From Gemmatimonadaceae bacterium (GTDB lineage Bacteria > Gemmatimonadota > Gemmatimonadetes > Gemmatimonadales > Gemmatimonadaceae), in assembly GCA_020851035.1 (NCBI GenBank), contig JADZDM010000031.1, positions 18,096-82,095 on the forward strand: 64,000 bases of DNA, in the 5' to 3' direction. The translations under genes were made by a program, and so were the position numbers. Every line of letters begins with the position of its first letter. The stretch's first letter is position 1. This document shows positions 1 through 9,224 of this stretch, piece by piece. The notes under the pieces are model-generated. The model was not told the DNA's origin. It made no database searches and saw only the letters and a list, made by a program, of their open reading frames with translations.

Positions 1-773
1 AGGTCGATCGCCTCGGCCACCGTCCAGCGCCCCTCGCCGGAATCCGACACCCAGGGGGCGATGCCGGCCATCGTCGGGTTCGCCGCCAGCGCCCGGGCCG
101 TCAGGTCGAGCAGCCACGAGCGTACCACGCTGCCGTGGCGCCAGAGCTCCGCCACCTGCGCCAGGTCGAGCTGCATCTCCGCCTTGTGCTCGAGGATCGA
201 GAACCCCTCGGCATAGGCCTGCATCATCCCGTACTCGATCCCGTTGTGCACCATCTTCGTGAAGTGCCCCGCCCCGGACGGCCCGACACGCGCCCAGCCG
301 CGGTCGGTGGCCGGAGCCAGCGTCGCGAAGACCGGTGTCAGCCGCGAGACGGCCGCCTCGTCGCCACCGATCATCAGGGCATATCCCTCCTGCAGCCCCC
401 ACACGCCGCCGCTCGTCCCGACATCCACGAAGGCCAGCCCGTGGGCGGCCAGTTCCGCGGCCCGCCGCTGGCTGTCCTTGTAGTTGCTGTTGCCGCCGTC
501 GATGACCGTGTCACCGGCGCTCAGCAGCCCGGCGAGTGCGCGCACCGTCTCCTCGGTCGGCGCGCCGGACGGGACCATCACCCACACCACCCGGGGTGCC
601 TCCAGCCGCTCCACGAGTTCCGCCAGCGACGCCGTGCCGGTTGCGCCGTCCGCGGCCGCGGCAGTCACCGCCGCCGGACTGTGGTCGAAGACCGCCAGCT
701 GGTGGCCGCCGCGGAGCAACCGCGTGGTCATGTTCGCGCCCATGCGCCCCAGTCCCACCATGCCAAGCTGCAT
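1..773 (-). CDS. gnd: 6-phosphogluconate dehydrogenase, decarboxylating (partial, 3' end outside window)
   Basis: Oxidises and decarboxylates 6-phosphogluconate to ribulose 5-phosphate in the pentose phosphate pathway, in the cytosol. The first 257 residues are visible. They show the N-terminal Rossmann motif VGLGRMGANM (residues 6-15), GNSNYKD (94-100), the substrate loop GTSGGVWG (119-126) and the catalytic KMVHN segment with Lys173 and Asn177. The spacing fits the short, roughly 300-residue form rather than the 470-residue E. coli form. The ATG at 773 gives the family's usual MQLGMVGLG start. The gene is divergent from the hydrolase downstream of it. The C-terminal end runs off the left edge. 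Confidence 0.95.
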   Translation of the reverse strand, partial: MQLGMVGLGRMGANMTTRLLRGGHQLAVFDHSPAAVTAAAADGATGTASLAELVERLEAPRVVWVMVPSGAPTEETVRALAGLLSAGDTVIDGGNSNYKDSQRRAAELAAHGLAFVDVGTSGGVWGLQEGYALMIGGDEAAVSRLTPVFATLAPATDRGWARVGPSGAGHFTKMVHNGIEYGMMQAYAEGFSILEHKAEMQLDLAQVAELWRHGSVVRSWLLDLTARALAANPTMAGIAPWVSDSGEGRWTVAEAID

Positions 774-1067
774 CGTCTGAGCAACCTCGAGAGAGTCCGT
801 GCCACACCGCGCACATCGCGCCGGTGTGGGCAGCATATCCGGCTGACCACACCCACTCAAGCGACCACGTGGTGGCGCATCAGCGCCGCTGGCAGTTGTC
901 ACTGTCGCACGTGATGCCACAGATTCACGGTGCCGATGATGGCCCTGCCATGCGGCTGCGTGTCTCCCGTCCCGCTCGATGCCCCGTCTCATTGCCAGCC
1001 TCCCGCATGCCCGGCGCTGTCCCGCCACCGTGATTCGGCGGCCGGCGATGCGTCCGGCCTTCCGGCC
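774..1067. other. Divergent intergenic region
   Basis: A stretch of 294 bases between the diverging gnd and hydrolase genes. It should hold both promoters. No convincing -35/-10 pair, hairpin or small gene was seen, although the hydrolase frame is open through part of it. Confidence 0.4.
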
Positions 1068-1946
1068 GTGATCCAGGACCTGCTCGCCCAGCTGCGTCGC
1101 TGGCGCTGGCTGCTGGTGCCGGCGGCCATCCTCGTCGCGCTGCCGTTCCTCGCGCGCTCGGTGGCCTTCCGCCTGGTGGAGTCGAACAGCCTCGTCTCGC
1201 GCCCCGTCGGGCCGGAGACGCCGCTCACCTTCGGCGTGCCCTTCACCCGCGTGAACGTGCCGCGCGGGACGTACCACCTCGATGGCGTGATGACCAAGTT
1301 CAGTGACCGCGCCCCGGTCATCGTGATCTTCCACGGCTCGGCCGAGTCGGTGTCGTACTGGGCCGACGTGCAGGCGCTGCTCTACAAGGCCGGCATCTCG
1401 AGCTACGTGTTCGACTACTCGGGCTTCGGCAACAGCGGCGGTGAGCGGCACGCCGTGGTGATCGAGGAGGACGTGCGCCAGGCCTGGCGCGACGCGGCGA
1501 TCCAGTTCCCCTTCGCCGAGCGCCGCATCGCCCTCGGCTACTCCCTCGGTTCCGGGTTCCTGGTGAAGGAGTTCCCGACGCTGGTGCCCGAGGCGCAGGG
1601 GCTCGCACTGGTCGCCTCGTACTCCTCCGCCCGCGAGGCGGCCGTGGCCTTCGGCAGCATCCCGGGATGGGCGTCGGCCATCCTGCCCGACCTCTGGAAC
1701 TCGGTCGAGAACATCGCCGAGGTCCATGCCCCGCTGCTGGTGGTGCACAGCGACAAGGACCAGCTCTTCCCCCTCGCCATGCCTCGCCGCGTCTTCAACG
1801 CCGCCAACGAGCCCAAGGCCTTCGTGCGCCTCGTCGGCTACACCCACGAGGACGGCCACCTCCGCCCCGACGCCGCCTACTGGGCCGGCGTGATGACCTT
1901 CGCCCAGACCGGCCGCCTGCCCCAGTCCAACGACACCCCGCCCTGA
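1068..1946 (+). CDS. Alpha/beta hydrolase with N-terminal membrane anchor
   Basis: Serine hydrolase of the alpha/beta-hydrolase superfamily; substrate unknown. A single hydrophobic segment near residues 14-34 (LLVPAAILVALPFLARSVAF) suggests anchoring in the inner membrane with the catalytic domain outside the cytoplasm. The oxyanion motif FHGSAES is near residue 89, the nucleophile elbow GYSLGS gives Ser159, the acid is Asp231 in HSDKDQ, and the base is His260 in GYTHEDGH. Similar proteins are often annotated as BEM46/YfhR-like peptidases. The frame is open further upstream, to 930, but that part is proline-rich and unlike the family; the GTG at 1068 gives a 292-residue protein. The start is uncertain. 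Confidence 0.8.
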   Translation: MIQDLLAQLRRWRWLLVPAAILVALPFLARSVAFRLVESNSLVSRPVGPETPLTFGVPFTRVNVPRGTYHLDGVMTKFSDRAPVIVIFHGSAESVSYWADVQALLYKAGISSYVFDYSGFGNSGGERHAVVIEEDVRQAWRDAAIQFPFAERRIALGYSLGSGFLVKEFPTLVPEAQGLALVASYSSAREAAVAFGSIPGWASAILPDLWNSVENIAEVHAPLLVVHSDKDQLFPLAMPRRVFNAANEPKAFVRLVGYTHEDGHLRPDAAYWAGVMTFAQTGRLPQSNDTPP

Positions 1947-1963
1947 CATCCGTGCTTCGCCAC

Positions 1964-2207
1964 CGTCGTCAAGGGCAACAGCCTTGACGCAAGGGCGCAA
2001 AGGACGCAAGAAGATCCTCGTGGCCAGCGATGGCAGGCGTGGCCCGAGGCATCGAGAGGGCTCCGGGAACTGCAACCGCAACCGCAGTTCTCATCACTGC
2101 TCTTCTTCCTCATGCGGGCACGGCATGGCCCCGCGCAGCGAGCCGATGTTCTTTGCGTCCTTCGCGCCGCTTTGCGTCTTTGCGTCAAGGCGGTTGCCCT
2201 TGACGAT
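1964..2207. repeat. Intergenic inverted-repeat element, copy 1
   Basis: Two near-identical arms in opposite orientation bound about 135 bases between convergent genes. The left arm (1964-2013) and the reverse complement of the right arm (2149-2207) both read GTCGTCAAGGGCAAC or its close variant, then GCCTTGACGCAA, then repeated GACGCAA units. The right arm carries one extra unit. Inside each arm GTCAAGG and CCTTGAC form a second, local hairpin (1968-1988 and 2184-2204). The unit GGACGCAAGGGCGCAAGG also bounds the element near 32.6 kb. It contains no coding potential that looks real. It could be a small non-autonomous mobile element or a REP-like sequence. Confidence 0.75.
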
Positions 2208-2224
2208 GCTGGCGGCTGTGGAAT

Positions 2225-3019
2225 TCAGCGGCTGGAGACGAAGAGCCAGACGGCACTCGCGATCCCGATCAGGCCGATCAGTTGCCGCATCACGTCCTGG
2301 TTCATCCGCTGCGCGACCCGTGCCGCGACGTGGCCGCCGGCGATGCTCCCCACCGCCATCACCGCCGCGATCGGCCACTGCACCAGCCCCGAGGCCGCGA
2401 ACGTCACGATCGCCACGAAGTTGAAGAGCAGCGCCATGATGTTCTTCAGCCCGTTCATCTGGTGCACGTTCGTCAGGCCGAGCAGCCCGAACGCGGCCAG
2501 CATCACGATGCCGGCGCCGGCCCCGAAGTAGCCGCCGTAGATCGCGACCGCGAACTGCACCGCCATCGCCCAGCGCCCGGGCGGGGCAGGCAGAGCATCG
2601 GGCGACAGGAGCTCCGGCGCCGTGGCCCCGATCCGCGCGCGCAGCCAGTGTCCCACGCGCTTCTGCGACAGGAAGAGCAGTGTCGCCCCGAGCACCAGCC
2701 ACGGCACCAGCGCCTTGAATTGCGCATCGCTGGTGCGGGTCAGCAGCCATGCACCCAGCGCGCCGCCCAGCAGGCTCGGGACCACCAGCACGCGCGCCCA
2801 GGTGCCCACACCGCGCAGCGCGTCCCGGTAGCCCAGCATGGAGCTCAGGCTCCCGGGCCACAGCGCCACCGTCGACGTCGCATTCGCCGCCACCATCGGC
2901 ACGCCGAGGCCCACCAGCGCCGGGAAGGTCAGCAGCGTGCCGCCGCCCGCCACCGAGTTCGCGGCACCGCCAAGGAGCGACGCCACCATCACGCCGGCCA
3001 GCTGCGGCAGGTCAGCCAT
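2225..3019 (-). CDS. Sulfite exporter TauE/SafE (TSUP) family permease
   Basis: Multi-pass inner-membrane protein of 264 residues, the normal size for the TSUP family, which moves small sulfur- or carboxylate-containing anions. The family signature is visible in each half: GGAANSVAGGGTLLTFPAL near residues 17-35, with NATSTVALWPGS after it, and YGGYFGAGAGIVMLAAFGLLG in the second half (about residues 160-180) with NGLKNIMALLFN. Eight or so hydrophobic segments are evident. The substrate cannot be read from sequence. It is divergent from the dctA-like gene and shares a 70-base promoter region with it. Confidence 0.9.
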   Translation of the reverse strand: MADLPQLAGVMVASLLGGAANSVAGGGTLLTFPALVGLGVPMVAANATSTVALWPGSLSSMLGYRDALRGVGTWARVLVVPSLLGGALGAWLLTRTSDAQFKALVPWLVLGATLLFLSQKRVGHWLRARIGATAPELLSPDALPAPPGRWAMAVQFAVAIYGGYFGAGAGIVMLAAFGLLGLTNVHQMNGLKNIMALLFNFVAIVTFAASGLVQWPIAAVMAVGSIAGGHVAARVAQRMNQDVMRQLIGLIGIASAVWLFVSSR

Positions 3020-3030
3020 CCCCGCCCGTC

Positions 3031-3038
3031 CTTATATT
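3031..3038. promoter_or_regulatory. Overlapping divergent -10-like elements
   Basis: The A+T-rich CTTATATT stretch reads TATATT on the plus strand (3033-3038, about 50 bases before the symporter start) and TATAAG on the minus strand (11 bases before the TSUP permease start). It is the only such stretch in the 70-base gap. No good -35 was found for either direction. Confidence 0.45.
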
Positions 3039-3089
3039 CGCGCCGGTGCCATCCGCCCAGGTCATGCACGTCCCCCGTTCCAGTGCCGC

Positions 3090-4340
3090 ATGAAGCGCCT
3101 CGCCTCGAATCTCACCGTGCAGGTGCTCACCGCGATCGCACTCGGCGTCCTGCTCGGCGCGCTCGCCCCCGACCTCGGCAAGGCCCTCAAGCCCGTCGGC
3201 GACACGTTCGTGAAGCTAGTCAAGATGGTCATCGGCCCGATCATCTTCCTCACCATCGTGCTCGGCATCGCCAACATGGTGGACCTGAAGAAGGTCGGGA
3301 AGGTCGGCGGCAAGGCCTTCCTCTACTTCGAGATCGTCAGCACCTTCGCGCTCGCCATCGGGCTCGTCATCGTCAACGTCACCCGCCCCGGCGACGGCGT
3401 CGATGTCTCCCGCCTCGCGAAGGGCGACATCTCGCAGTACGCGAAGGCCGGTGAGAGCATGAAGTTCGCCGACTTCGTCGCCAACATCGTCCCCGGCAGC
3501 GTGGTCGACGCCTTCGCCAAGGGCGAGATCCTGCAGATCGTCTTCTTCGCCGTGATCTTCGGCGTCGCGCTCACCTCGCTCGGCAGCACCGCCAAGCCGC
3601 TGGTGGACGTGCTCGACCGGCTCTCGCACGTGTTCTTCAAGATCGTCGCGCTGGTCATGACGGTGGCCCCCATCGGCGCCTTCGGGGCCATGGCCTTCAC
3701 CGTCGGCTCCTTCGGCATCGGCACGCTGCTCCCGCTCGGCCGCCTCATGCTCGACGTCTACCTCACCATGGCGGTGTTCATCTTCGTCGTGCTCGGCGCG
3801 ATCTGCCGGCTCTACGGCTTCCGCCTCCTCGAGTTCCTCCGCTACATCCGTGAGGAGATCCTGCTCGTCCTCGGCACCAGCTCCAGCGAGGCCGCGCTGC
3901 CGCGGATGCTGGTGAAGATGGAACGGTTCGGCTGCGACCGGACGGTGGTGGGCCTCGTGATCCCGGCCGGCTACTCGTTCAACCTCGACGGCACGTCGAT
4001 CTACCTTGCGATGGCCACCATCTTCCTCGCCCAGGTGAACCGCATCGAGCTCGGGATCGCCGAGCAGCTCAGCATCCTGCTCGTGCTGATGGTGACGTCC
4101 AAGGGCGCCGCAGGAGTCACCGGGTCGGGGTTCATCGTCCTCGCCAGCACCCTCAGCGCGATGAAGGTCATCCCCGTCGAGAGCATCGCCCTGCTGCTCG
4201 GCGTCGACCGCTTCATGTCCGAGGCGCGTGCCATCACGAACCTGATCGGCAACGGCGTCGCGACACTCGTCATCTCCCGCAGCGAGAACGCGTTCGACGA
4301 GGACCGACGCCGCGAGGCCGTCGCCGGCCTCGGACACTGA
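3090..4340 (+). CDS. Dicarboxylate/amino acid:cation symporter (DAACS family)
   Basis: Secondary transporter that couples uptake of C4-dicarboxylates or acidic amino acids to H+ or Na+ entry across the inner membrane. The ATG at 3090 gives 416 residues, close to DctA and GltP. The hallmark re-entrant loop and cation/substrate motifs are present: the serine-rich GTSSSEAALPRM (about residues 261-272) and NLDGTS (298-303, usually NMDGT). SKGAAGVTGSGF marks the second hairpin loop, and RFMSEARAITNLIGN the last helix with its conserved acidic and Asn residues. Whether the substrate is malate/succinate or glutamate cannot be decided here. A DinB-like gene follows by 36 bases. Confidence 0.93.
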   Translation: MKRLASNLTVQVLTAIALGVLLGALAPDLGKALKPVGDTFVKLVKMVIGPIIFLTIVLGIANMVDLKKVGKVGGKAFLYFEIVSTFALAIGLVIVNVTRPGDGVDVSRLAKGDISQYAKAGESMKFADFVANIVPGSVVDAFAKGEILQIVFFAVIFGVALTSLGSTAKPLVDVLDRLSHVFFKIVALVMTVAPIGAFGAMAFTVGSFGIGTLLPLGRLMLDVYLTMAVFIFVVLGAICRLYGFRLLEFLRYIREEILLVLGTSSSEAALPRMLVKMERFGCDRTVVGLVIPAGYSFNLDGTSIYLAMATIFLAQVNRIELGIAEQLSILLVLMVTSKGAAGVTGSGFIVLASTLSAMKVIPVESIALLLGVDRFMSEARAITNLIGNGVATLVISRSENAFDEDRRREAVAGLGH

Positions 4341-4376
4341 CCGCCGCCACCGCCGCCGCACCCGGGACTCCACGCC

Positions 4377-4904
4377 ATGGACCGCTTCACCGACGCCGCC
4401 TGCACCATCCTGCTCGACGAGTTCCTGCCGAAGATCACCCTCTCCCTCGCCCCGCTCAGCGACGCCGACACGTGGTGGCGCCCGGCCGAGTCGTCGAACA
4501 GCATCGCGAACCTGCTGCTGCACCTCGAGGGCAATGCGCGGCAGTGGATCCTGTCCGGCGTGCGCGGCGACCCGGACGTGCGCGACCGTGACGCCGAGTT
4601 CGCGGCCCGCGCGGGGCCCGGCAAGGAGGCGCTGGTGGCGCGGTTCCGCGACACATTGATCGAGATCGAGCGCGTGCTGGCCGGCATTCCCGCCGACCGG
4701 TTCGACGAGCCGCGCCGGATCCAGGGGTCGGACACCACCATCTTCGGCGCGATGTTCCGCCTCACTACGCACGTCGCCGTGCACACCGGCCAGATCATCC
4801 AGCTCGCGAAGTGGCGCGCGCCCGGCGTGGTGCGCCACTACGAGGCATCCTCCACGTCGTTCACGCCGCTCTGGCAGCCCACCCCGCGCCCGCCGCTGCC
4901 CTGA
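4377..4904 (+). CDS. DinB-like (DUF1572-type) four-helix protein
   Basis: Small cytosolic protein of 175 residues with the DinB/YfiT-like four-helix bundle pattern. Histidines that usually bind a divalent metal are visible in LLLHLEGN (about residues 46-53) and in THVAVHTGQI (about 130-139), together with the typical FGAMFRLTTH helix. Family members include thiol transferases and stress-induced proteins; no specific activity can be assigned. It follows the symporter by 36 bases and is probably cotranscribed with it. Confidence 0.85.
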   Translation: MDRFTDAACTILLDEFLPKITLSLAPLSDADTWWRPAESSNSIANLLLHLEGNARQWILSGVRGDPDVRDRDAEFAARAGPGKEALVARFRDTLIEIERVLAGIPADRFDEPRRIQGSDTTIFGAMFRLTTHVAVHTGQIIQLAKWRAPGVVRHYEASSTSFTPLWQPTPRPPLP

Positions 4905-4914
4905 GCAACGACGA

Positions 4915-4942
4915 AGGCCGGCCGCATGTCCGCGGCCGGCCT
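4915..4942. terminator. Bidirectional hairpin terminator
   Basis: An 11-bp perfect stem, AGGCCGGCCGC (4915-4925) with GCGGCCGGCCT (4932-4942), around a 6-base loop, lies between the convergent DinB-like and DUF481 genes. Neither side has a long T run, as is common in high-GC genomes. Confidence 0.7.
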
Positions 4943-4967
4943 CCGTCCACCACCCACGCGCGCGACG

Positions 4968-5717
4968 TCAGTACGTGAACTGCACGCCCGTCGTCAGCAA
5001 CCCGTCGAACTTCTTGAACCGCTGCGTCGACGCCGGCTTCAGCGGCGGCGCGTTGTTGTAGTTCACCAGGTAGCCCACCTTGATGCCGATCCGCGCCGAC
5101 AGCGGCGCCACCAGCGACGACTTGGTGGTCAGCTGCCAGGCATCGGTGGTCGAGAAGTTCGGCGTGAAGCCCGCCACCTGCTCGAAGTAGCTCACCTTCG
5201 AGAACATGTGCCGGTACATCCCGTCCACGTTGCCCACGAAGTCGCTCGTGCTCGGGTTCGTCCCCACGAACGAGCGCTGCAGGCCGCCGAGGCCGAGCGA
5301 CATCTGCAGCTTGTCGATGTCGGTGTCGACGAACTTGTAGCCGAGGCCGAAGCTCTCGTTGAACTGGCTGTTCAGGCCCGCCGGCGTGTTCCGCAGGCCG
5401 GTCGTCGCCACGTACGCCGTCAACTTCTTGGTCAGGTTGTAGTCGCCACGCGCGCCGGCCTGGTAGAGCTCCGCGTTCCGCACACCGTTGGCCGTGCCAC
5501 GCACCGCCGACGCCGTCTGCGAGAACTTCCACGTCGGGAACGCATAGCTGTACCGCTGGCCCAGCGACACCGTGTTCACTTCCTGGTTCCCCTGGCTCGC
5601 CGCCAGCGAGAAATCCGCCACGAACTCATAGGGTGGCTTCTTCGCCGGCTCCTGCGCCATCACCGTCCCGGCAGCCACCGTCACCAGCGCCATCGAACGA
5701 AGAACTGTACGAGTCAT
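4968..5717 (-). CDS. DUF481 family outer-membrane protein
   Basis: Predicted outer-membrane beta-barrel of 249 residues. An N-terminal signal peptide (MTRTVLRSMALVTVAAGTVMA) is followed by alternating hydrophobic strands, with the DUF481-like stretch GLGYKFVDTDIDKLQMSLG in the middle and a C-terminal aromatic residue (VQFTY), the usual BAM recognition end. Function of the family is unknown; some members are salt-induced. The ATG at 5717 is preferred over upstream in-frame codons because it follows AAAGGCGG and overlaps the stop of the upstream gene (ATGA), so the two are translationally coupled. Confidence 0.85.
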   Translation of the reverse strand: MTRTVLRSMALVTVAAGTVMAQEPAKKPPYEFVADFSLAASQGNQEVNTVSLGQRYSYAFPTWKFSQTASAVRGTANGVRNAELYQAGARGDYNLTKKLTAYVATTGLRNTPAGLNSQFNESFGLGYKFVDTDIDKLQMSLGLGGLQRSFVGTNPSTSDFVGNVDGMYRHMFSKVSYFEQVAGFTPNFSTTDAWQLTTKSSLVAPLSARIGIKVGYLVNYNNAPPLKPASTQRFKKFDGLLTTGVQFTY

Positions 5718-6286
5718 GTCACCGCCTTTCGTGTGTGTGGTTTGGACATCCGTTGACGTACCATCCAGCCCAGCACCAGCACCAGCCCGATCGCACACAC
5801 CACCGGCACCAGCAACGCCAGCGCGGCCGTCACGATCGATCCCACCAGCTCACCCGTCGACACCACCGGGTTCGCCGCCCCACCCGTCACCGCCGTGCTC
5901 TTCAGCCGCAGCAACGACGTGGCCCCATGCAGCAGCCCCGCCGCACCGCCGCCGCCGATCAGCGCGATGCCCCACGCCAGCACCGGTGGAAGATCCGTGA
6001 TCGCGGCCGCGCTCGCCAGCACACCGGCCACCACCGCGGCCGGCGCCGCCGCCACATCCAGCGCGTTGTCCAGCCACGGCACGTAGTACGCCACCACCTC
6101 CAGCACCGCCGCCGTCCCCAGCGCCACCAGCGCCGGCAGCGTGGAGAGCATCACGAAGCTGTCGTTCAGCGGAATCACCCCGGCACGCCCAGCCAGGCCC
6201 AGCGCCAGCAGCGGCACGAACACCCGGAACCCGCACGCCGCCGCCACCCCGATCCCCGTCAGCACACTCAGAAACGTCTCCACCAC
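5714..6286 (-). CDS. DUF4126 family membrane protein
   Basis: Inner-membrane protein of 190 residues with about five hydrophobic segments, beginning VETFLSVLTGIGVAAACGFRV and containing the glycine-rich GIALIGGGGAAGLLHG loop. These features match the DUF4126 family, whose function is unknown. It starts with GTG at 6286, preceded by CTGGAG. Its TGA stop overlaps the ATG of the DUF481 gene, so the pair forms a small operon spanning inner and outer membrane. Confidence 0.8.
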   Translation of the reverse strand: MVETFLSVLTGIGVAAACGFRVFVPLLALGLAGRAGVIPLNDSFVMLSTLPALVALGTAAVLEVVAYYVPWLDNALDVAAAPAAVVAGVLASAAAITDLPPVLAWGIALIGGGGAAGLLHGATSLLRLKSTAVTGGAANPVVSTGELVGSIVTAALALLVPVVCAIGLVLVLGWMVRQRMSKPHTRKAVT

Positions 6287-6389
6287 GACACTCCAGTTGA
6301 GGCGTCATTGATTAGAACTAACTTATCATCGCGGATACACCATCGACAGCATGCGGTGCCCGGACGGCGCAGACCGGCACCGGCCACGC

Positions 6390-6395
6390 CATATT
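6390..6395 (+). promoter_or_regulatory. -10-like element 6 bases before purE start (leaderless candidate)
   Basis: CATATT ends 6 bases before the GTG start of purE, so transcription would begin at or next to the start codon. No Shine-Dalgarno sequence lies before the GTG. No good -35 is visible. The same arrangement recurs in this window (see findings). Confidence 0.45.
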
Positions 6396-6401
6396 TGCCT
6401 C

Positions 6402-6917
6402 GTGACGACTCCTACCGACAGACCTGCGCCGCTCGTCGGCGTCGTGATGGGCAGCGCCAGCGACTTCCCCGTGCTCGCGCCCGCCGTCGAACTCCTCGAA
6501 CAGTTCGGCGTCCCGCATGAGGTCCGCGTCGTCTCGGCGCACCGCACGCCCGACCAGATGTTCGGCTACGCCGAGTCCGCGCATGGCCGCGGACTGCGCG
6601 TGATCATCGCCGCCGCCGGCGGCGCCGCGCACCTCCCCGGGATGCTCGCCGCCAAGACCCTCGTGCCCATCATCGGAGTGCCCGTCGCCGCCACCGCGCT
6701 CGCCGGCATCGACGCCCTCCTCTCCATCGTGCAGATGCCCAGGGGCATCCCCGTGGCCACCGTCGCCATCGGCAAGCCCGGCGCCGCCAACGCCGCCCTG
6801 CTCGCCATGCAGATCCTCGCCACCACCGACCCCGGCCTGCACGACGCACTCGCCACCTGGCGCGCCGCCCGCACCCAGGACGTGCTCGACCATCCCGACC
6901 CGCGCACCACCGCATGA
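6402..6917 (+). CDS. purE: N5-carboxyaminoimidazole ribonucleotide mutase
   Basis: Converts N5-CAIR to CAIR in de novo purine synthesis, using the N5-CAIR made by PurK. The start at GTG 6402 gives 171 residues, typical of class I PurE. Motifs: VVMGSASDF (about residues 14-22; most homologues have SDW), [22 protein letters not shown] and GIPVATVAI. An upstream extension to 6351 is open but unlike the family. Its ATGA overlap with purK shows translational coupling and fits the two-step bacterial route. Confidence 0.96.
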   Translation: MTTPTDRPAPLVGVVMGSASDFPVLAPAVELLEQFGVPHEVRVVSAHRTPDQMFGYAESAHGRGLRVIIAAAGGAAHLPGMLAAKTLVPIIGVPVAATALAGIDALLSIVQMPRGIPVATVAIGKPGAANAALLAMQILATTDPGLHDALATWRAARTQDVLDHPDPRTTA

Positions 6918-8053
6918 CCACCATCCTGCCCGGCGCCACGATCGGGTTCCTCGGCGGCGGGCAGCTCGCACGCATGGCGGCACTCGCCGCTCGATCCATG
7001 GGCTACGGCGTGCACGTGCTCGACCCCGATCCCGACTGCCCCGCCGCCCCCGTCGCCTCACACGTCGTCACCGCCCGCTACGACGACGCAGACGCCGCCG
7101 CCGCCTTCGCGCGCACCTGCGACGTCCTCACCCTCGACATCGAACAGGTCGCCACCGCCAGCATCACCGCCGCCAGCGTGCACGCCCCCGTGCACCCGGC
7201 CGCCGCACCGATCCACATCATCCAGGATCGCGGGCGCCAGAAGCAGTGGCTCCTGGACAACGGCTTCCCCGTCGCACCGTTCCGCATCGCCCACACCGCG
7301 GGCGACGTCGCCGACGCCTTCGAGACCCTCGGGCGCAGCATCGCCAAGACCACCGCCGGCGGCTACGACGGACGCGGACAGGCGCGCATCCGCTCCGCGC
7401 ACGACCTCGATGCCGCCGGCGCCCTCACCCGCCAGGCCACCGTCGTCGTCGAACAGTGGATCGAGCTGGCCGGCGAACTGTCGGTGATGGTCGCCCGCAG
7501 CAGCACCGGCGAGGTGCGCACCTTCCCGGTCTCGTGGAACCACCACGACAACGGCGTCCTCACCTGGGCCATGACCCCCGCCCCGGTCAGCGATGTCACC
7601 ACCGCCGCGGCAATCACCCTGGCGTCGGCCATCGCGGAAGAACTGGGCATCGTCGGGCTCCTCGCCGTCGAACTCTTCGTCACCGGCGACGACGCGCTGC
7701 TCGTCAACGAACTCGCCCCACGACCGCACAACACCTTCCACGCCACCGAGCGGGCCTGCATCACCAGCCAGTTCGAGCAGCAGGTCCGCGCCGTCTGCGG
7801 CCTCCCGCTCGGCAGCACGGCCCTCCTCTCCGCAGGCGCCATCGTCAACCTCCTCGGCGACCTCTGGGAACCGCACGGCGAACAGCCACACTGGACCTCC
7901 GCCCTCGAGGTCGCCGGCGTCCGGCTCCACCTCTACGGGAAGAAGCTCGCCAAGCCGGGCCGCAAGATGGGCCACCTTTCGGCAGTCGGCCCAACGCCAG
8001 AGGCCGCCCGCGACGCCGTGCTCGACGCATACGCCCGCCTGCTCCCGCACTGA
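6914..8053 (+). CDS. purK: 5-(carboxyamino)imidazole ribonucleotide synthase
   Basis: ATP-grasp enzyme that makes N5-CAIR from AIR, bicarbonate and ATP, feeding PurE. 379 residues, the usual length. It has the N-terminal nucleotide-binding glycine motif [11 protein letters not shown] (about residues 12-22), the ATP-grasp GGYDGRGQ loop, and the C-terminal [17 protein letters not shown] signature (homologues usually read NE.APRPHNSGH). It overlaps purE by 4 bases (ATGA). Confidence 0.96.
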   Translation: MTTILPGATIGFLGGGQLARMAALAARSMGYGVHVLDPDPDCPAAPVASHVVTARYDDADAAAAFARTCDVLTLDIEQVATASITAASVHAPVHPAAAPIHIIQDRGRQKQWLLDNGFPVAPFRIAHTAGDVADAFETLGRSIAKTTAGGYDGRGQARIRSAHDLDAAGALTRQATVVVEQWIELAGELSVMVARSSTGEVRTFPVSWNHHDNGVLTWAMTPAPVSDVTTAAAITLASAIAEELGIVGLLAVELFVTGDDALLVNELAPRPHNTFHATERACITSQFEQQVRAVCGLPLGSTALLSAGAIVNLLGDLWEPHGEQPHWTSALEVAGVRLHLYGKKLAKPGRKMGHLSAVGPTPEAARDAVLDAYARLLPH

Positions 8054-8165
8054 GCGCCCCCCGCGGCGCCGGCGTGACCCGGCGCCGCAGTGTTCTGCGC
8101 CGGCATGCGCCCGAACAGACCGGCGCGACCTGTCCCCCGCGCCAGCCCATCCACACCTTTCCCGC

Positions 8166-9224
8166 ATGCCTCTCTCACCGCTCGTGGGACACGATGCGCT
8201 GCGCCAGCGATTCAGTGACGCCATCGCCAGACGCACCATGCCCGGATCCCTCCTCCTCCACGGACGGAGGGGCGTCGGCAAGCAGCGCCTCGCCCTCTGG
8301 CTCGCGCAGGCCCTGCTCTGTGCCGGCGCAGCCCCCCCATGCTGCTCCTGTCAGGCCTGCCGATACGCCGCCGACCTCACCCACCCCGACCTGTACTGGT
8401 TCTTCCCCGTCCCGAGAGCCGACATCGCCGACTCCTCAGCCGACGAAGTGATCTCGTACATGCGCGGGGCCATGCGAGACCGGGCCGCCGCCGGAGGCCG
8501 CTGGGGACCCTCCAGCGGCAGCGACGCAATCTTCCTCGAGATGATCCGCTCCCTCGTGCGCACCGCCGTCAGCGCCCCCGCCATGGCCACCCGCAAGGTG
8601 ATGATCCTCGGCGATGCCGACCGCATGATCGCGCAGGAGGGCGCCGACCAGGCCGCGAACGCCCTCCTCAAGCTCCTCGAGGAACCCCTCCCCGACACCA
8701 CCATCATCCTCACCTCCAGCGAGGCTGGAGCCCTCCTCCCCACCATCCGCTCCCGCGTGGTGTCGGTGCGCGTCGCGCCGCTCCCCCCCGCCGACATGCG
8801 CGCCTGGTCCGTCCTCCCCGAGACCGCCGGCGCCATCGGCCGCACCGACGACGCCGCGATCACCCGCGCCGCCGGCGCCCCCGGCGCCCTGCTCGGCGGG
8901 GCGTCGCACGAGGCCGCAGCCGCACACGCCGGCCACTGGCTCAAGGCGCTCCGCGGCGACGCCGCCGACCGCTTCGCCGCCATCCTCACCGAAAAGGCCG
9001 CCGGCGCCCGCGGCGGATTCTCCGACGCCCTCGACGCCCTCGAAACCACCCTCCATGACCGGCTTCGCCCAGCCGTCGAGTCCGGTTCACCGGGTTCGGC
9101 CGGTCTCGCCAGGGCGCAGGATGCCATCGAGACCGCCCGCGACCGCGCCGCACACAACGTCAACCCCGCCCTCATCACCGCCGAACTGCTCCGGCAGCTC
9201 GACCGCGCCGGGATCCGCGGATGA
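8166..9224 (+). CDS. holB: DNA polymerase III subunit delta' (clamp loader)
   Basis: AAA+ clamp-loader subunit that stimulates loading of the beta clamp. The ATG at 8166 gives 352 residues, beginning [10 protein letters not shown]; an open frame further upstream lies within purK's strand and is a shadow. Walker A is GRRGVGK (33-39). The cysteine cluster CCSCQAC that follows resembles the zinc module of DnaX/HolB proteins, and [24 protein letters not shown] is the conserved helicase-like region with the sensor motif TSS after it. The stop overlaps the moaC start (ATGA). Confidence 0.9.
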   Translation: MPLSPLVGHDALRQRFSDAIARRTMPGSLLLHGRRGVGKQRLALWLAQALLCAGAAPPCCSCQACRYAADLTHPDLYWFFPVPRADIADSSADEVISYMRGAMRDRAAAGGRWGPSSGSDAIFLEMIRSLVRTAVSAPAMATRKVMILGDADRMIAQEGADQAANALLKLLEEPLPDTTIILTSSEAGALLPTIRSRVVSVRVAPLPPADMRAWSVLPETAGAIGRTDDAAITRAAGAPGALLGGASHEAAAAHAGHWLKALRGDAADRFAAILTEKAAGARGGFSDALDALETTLHDRLRPAVESGSPGSAGLARAQDAIETARDRAAHNVNPALITAELLRQLDRAGIRG

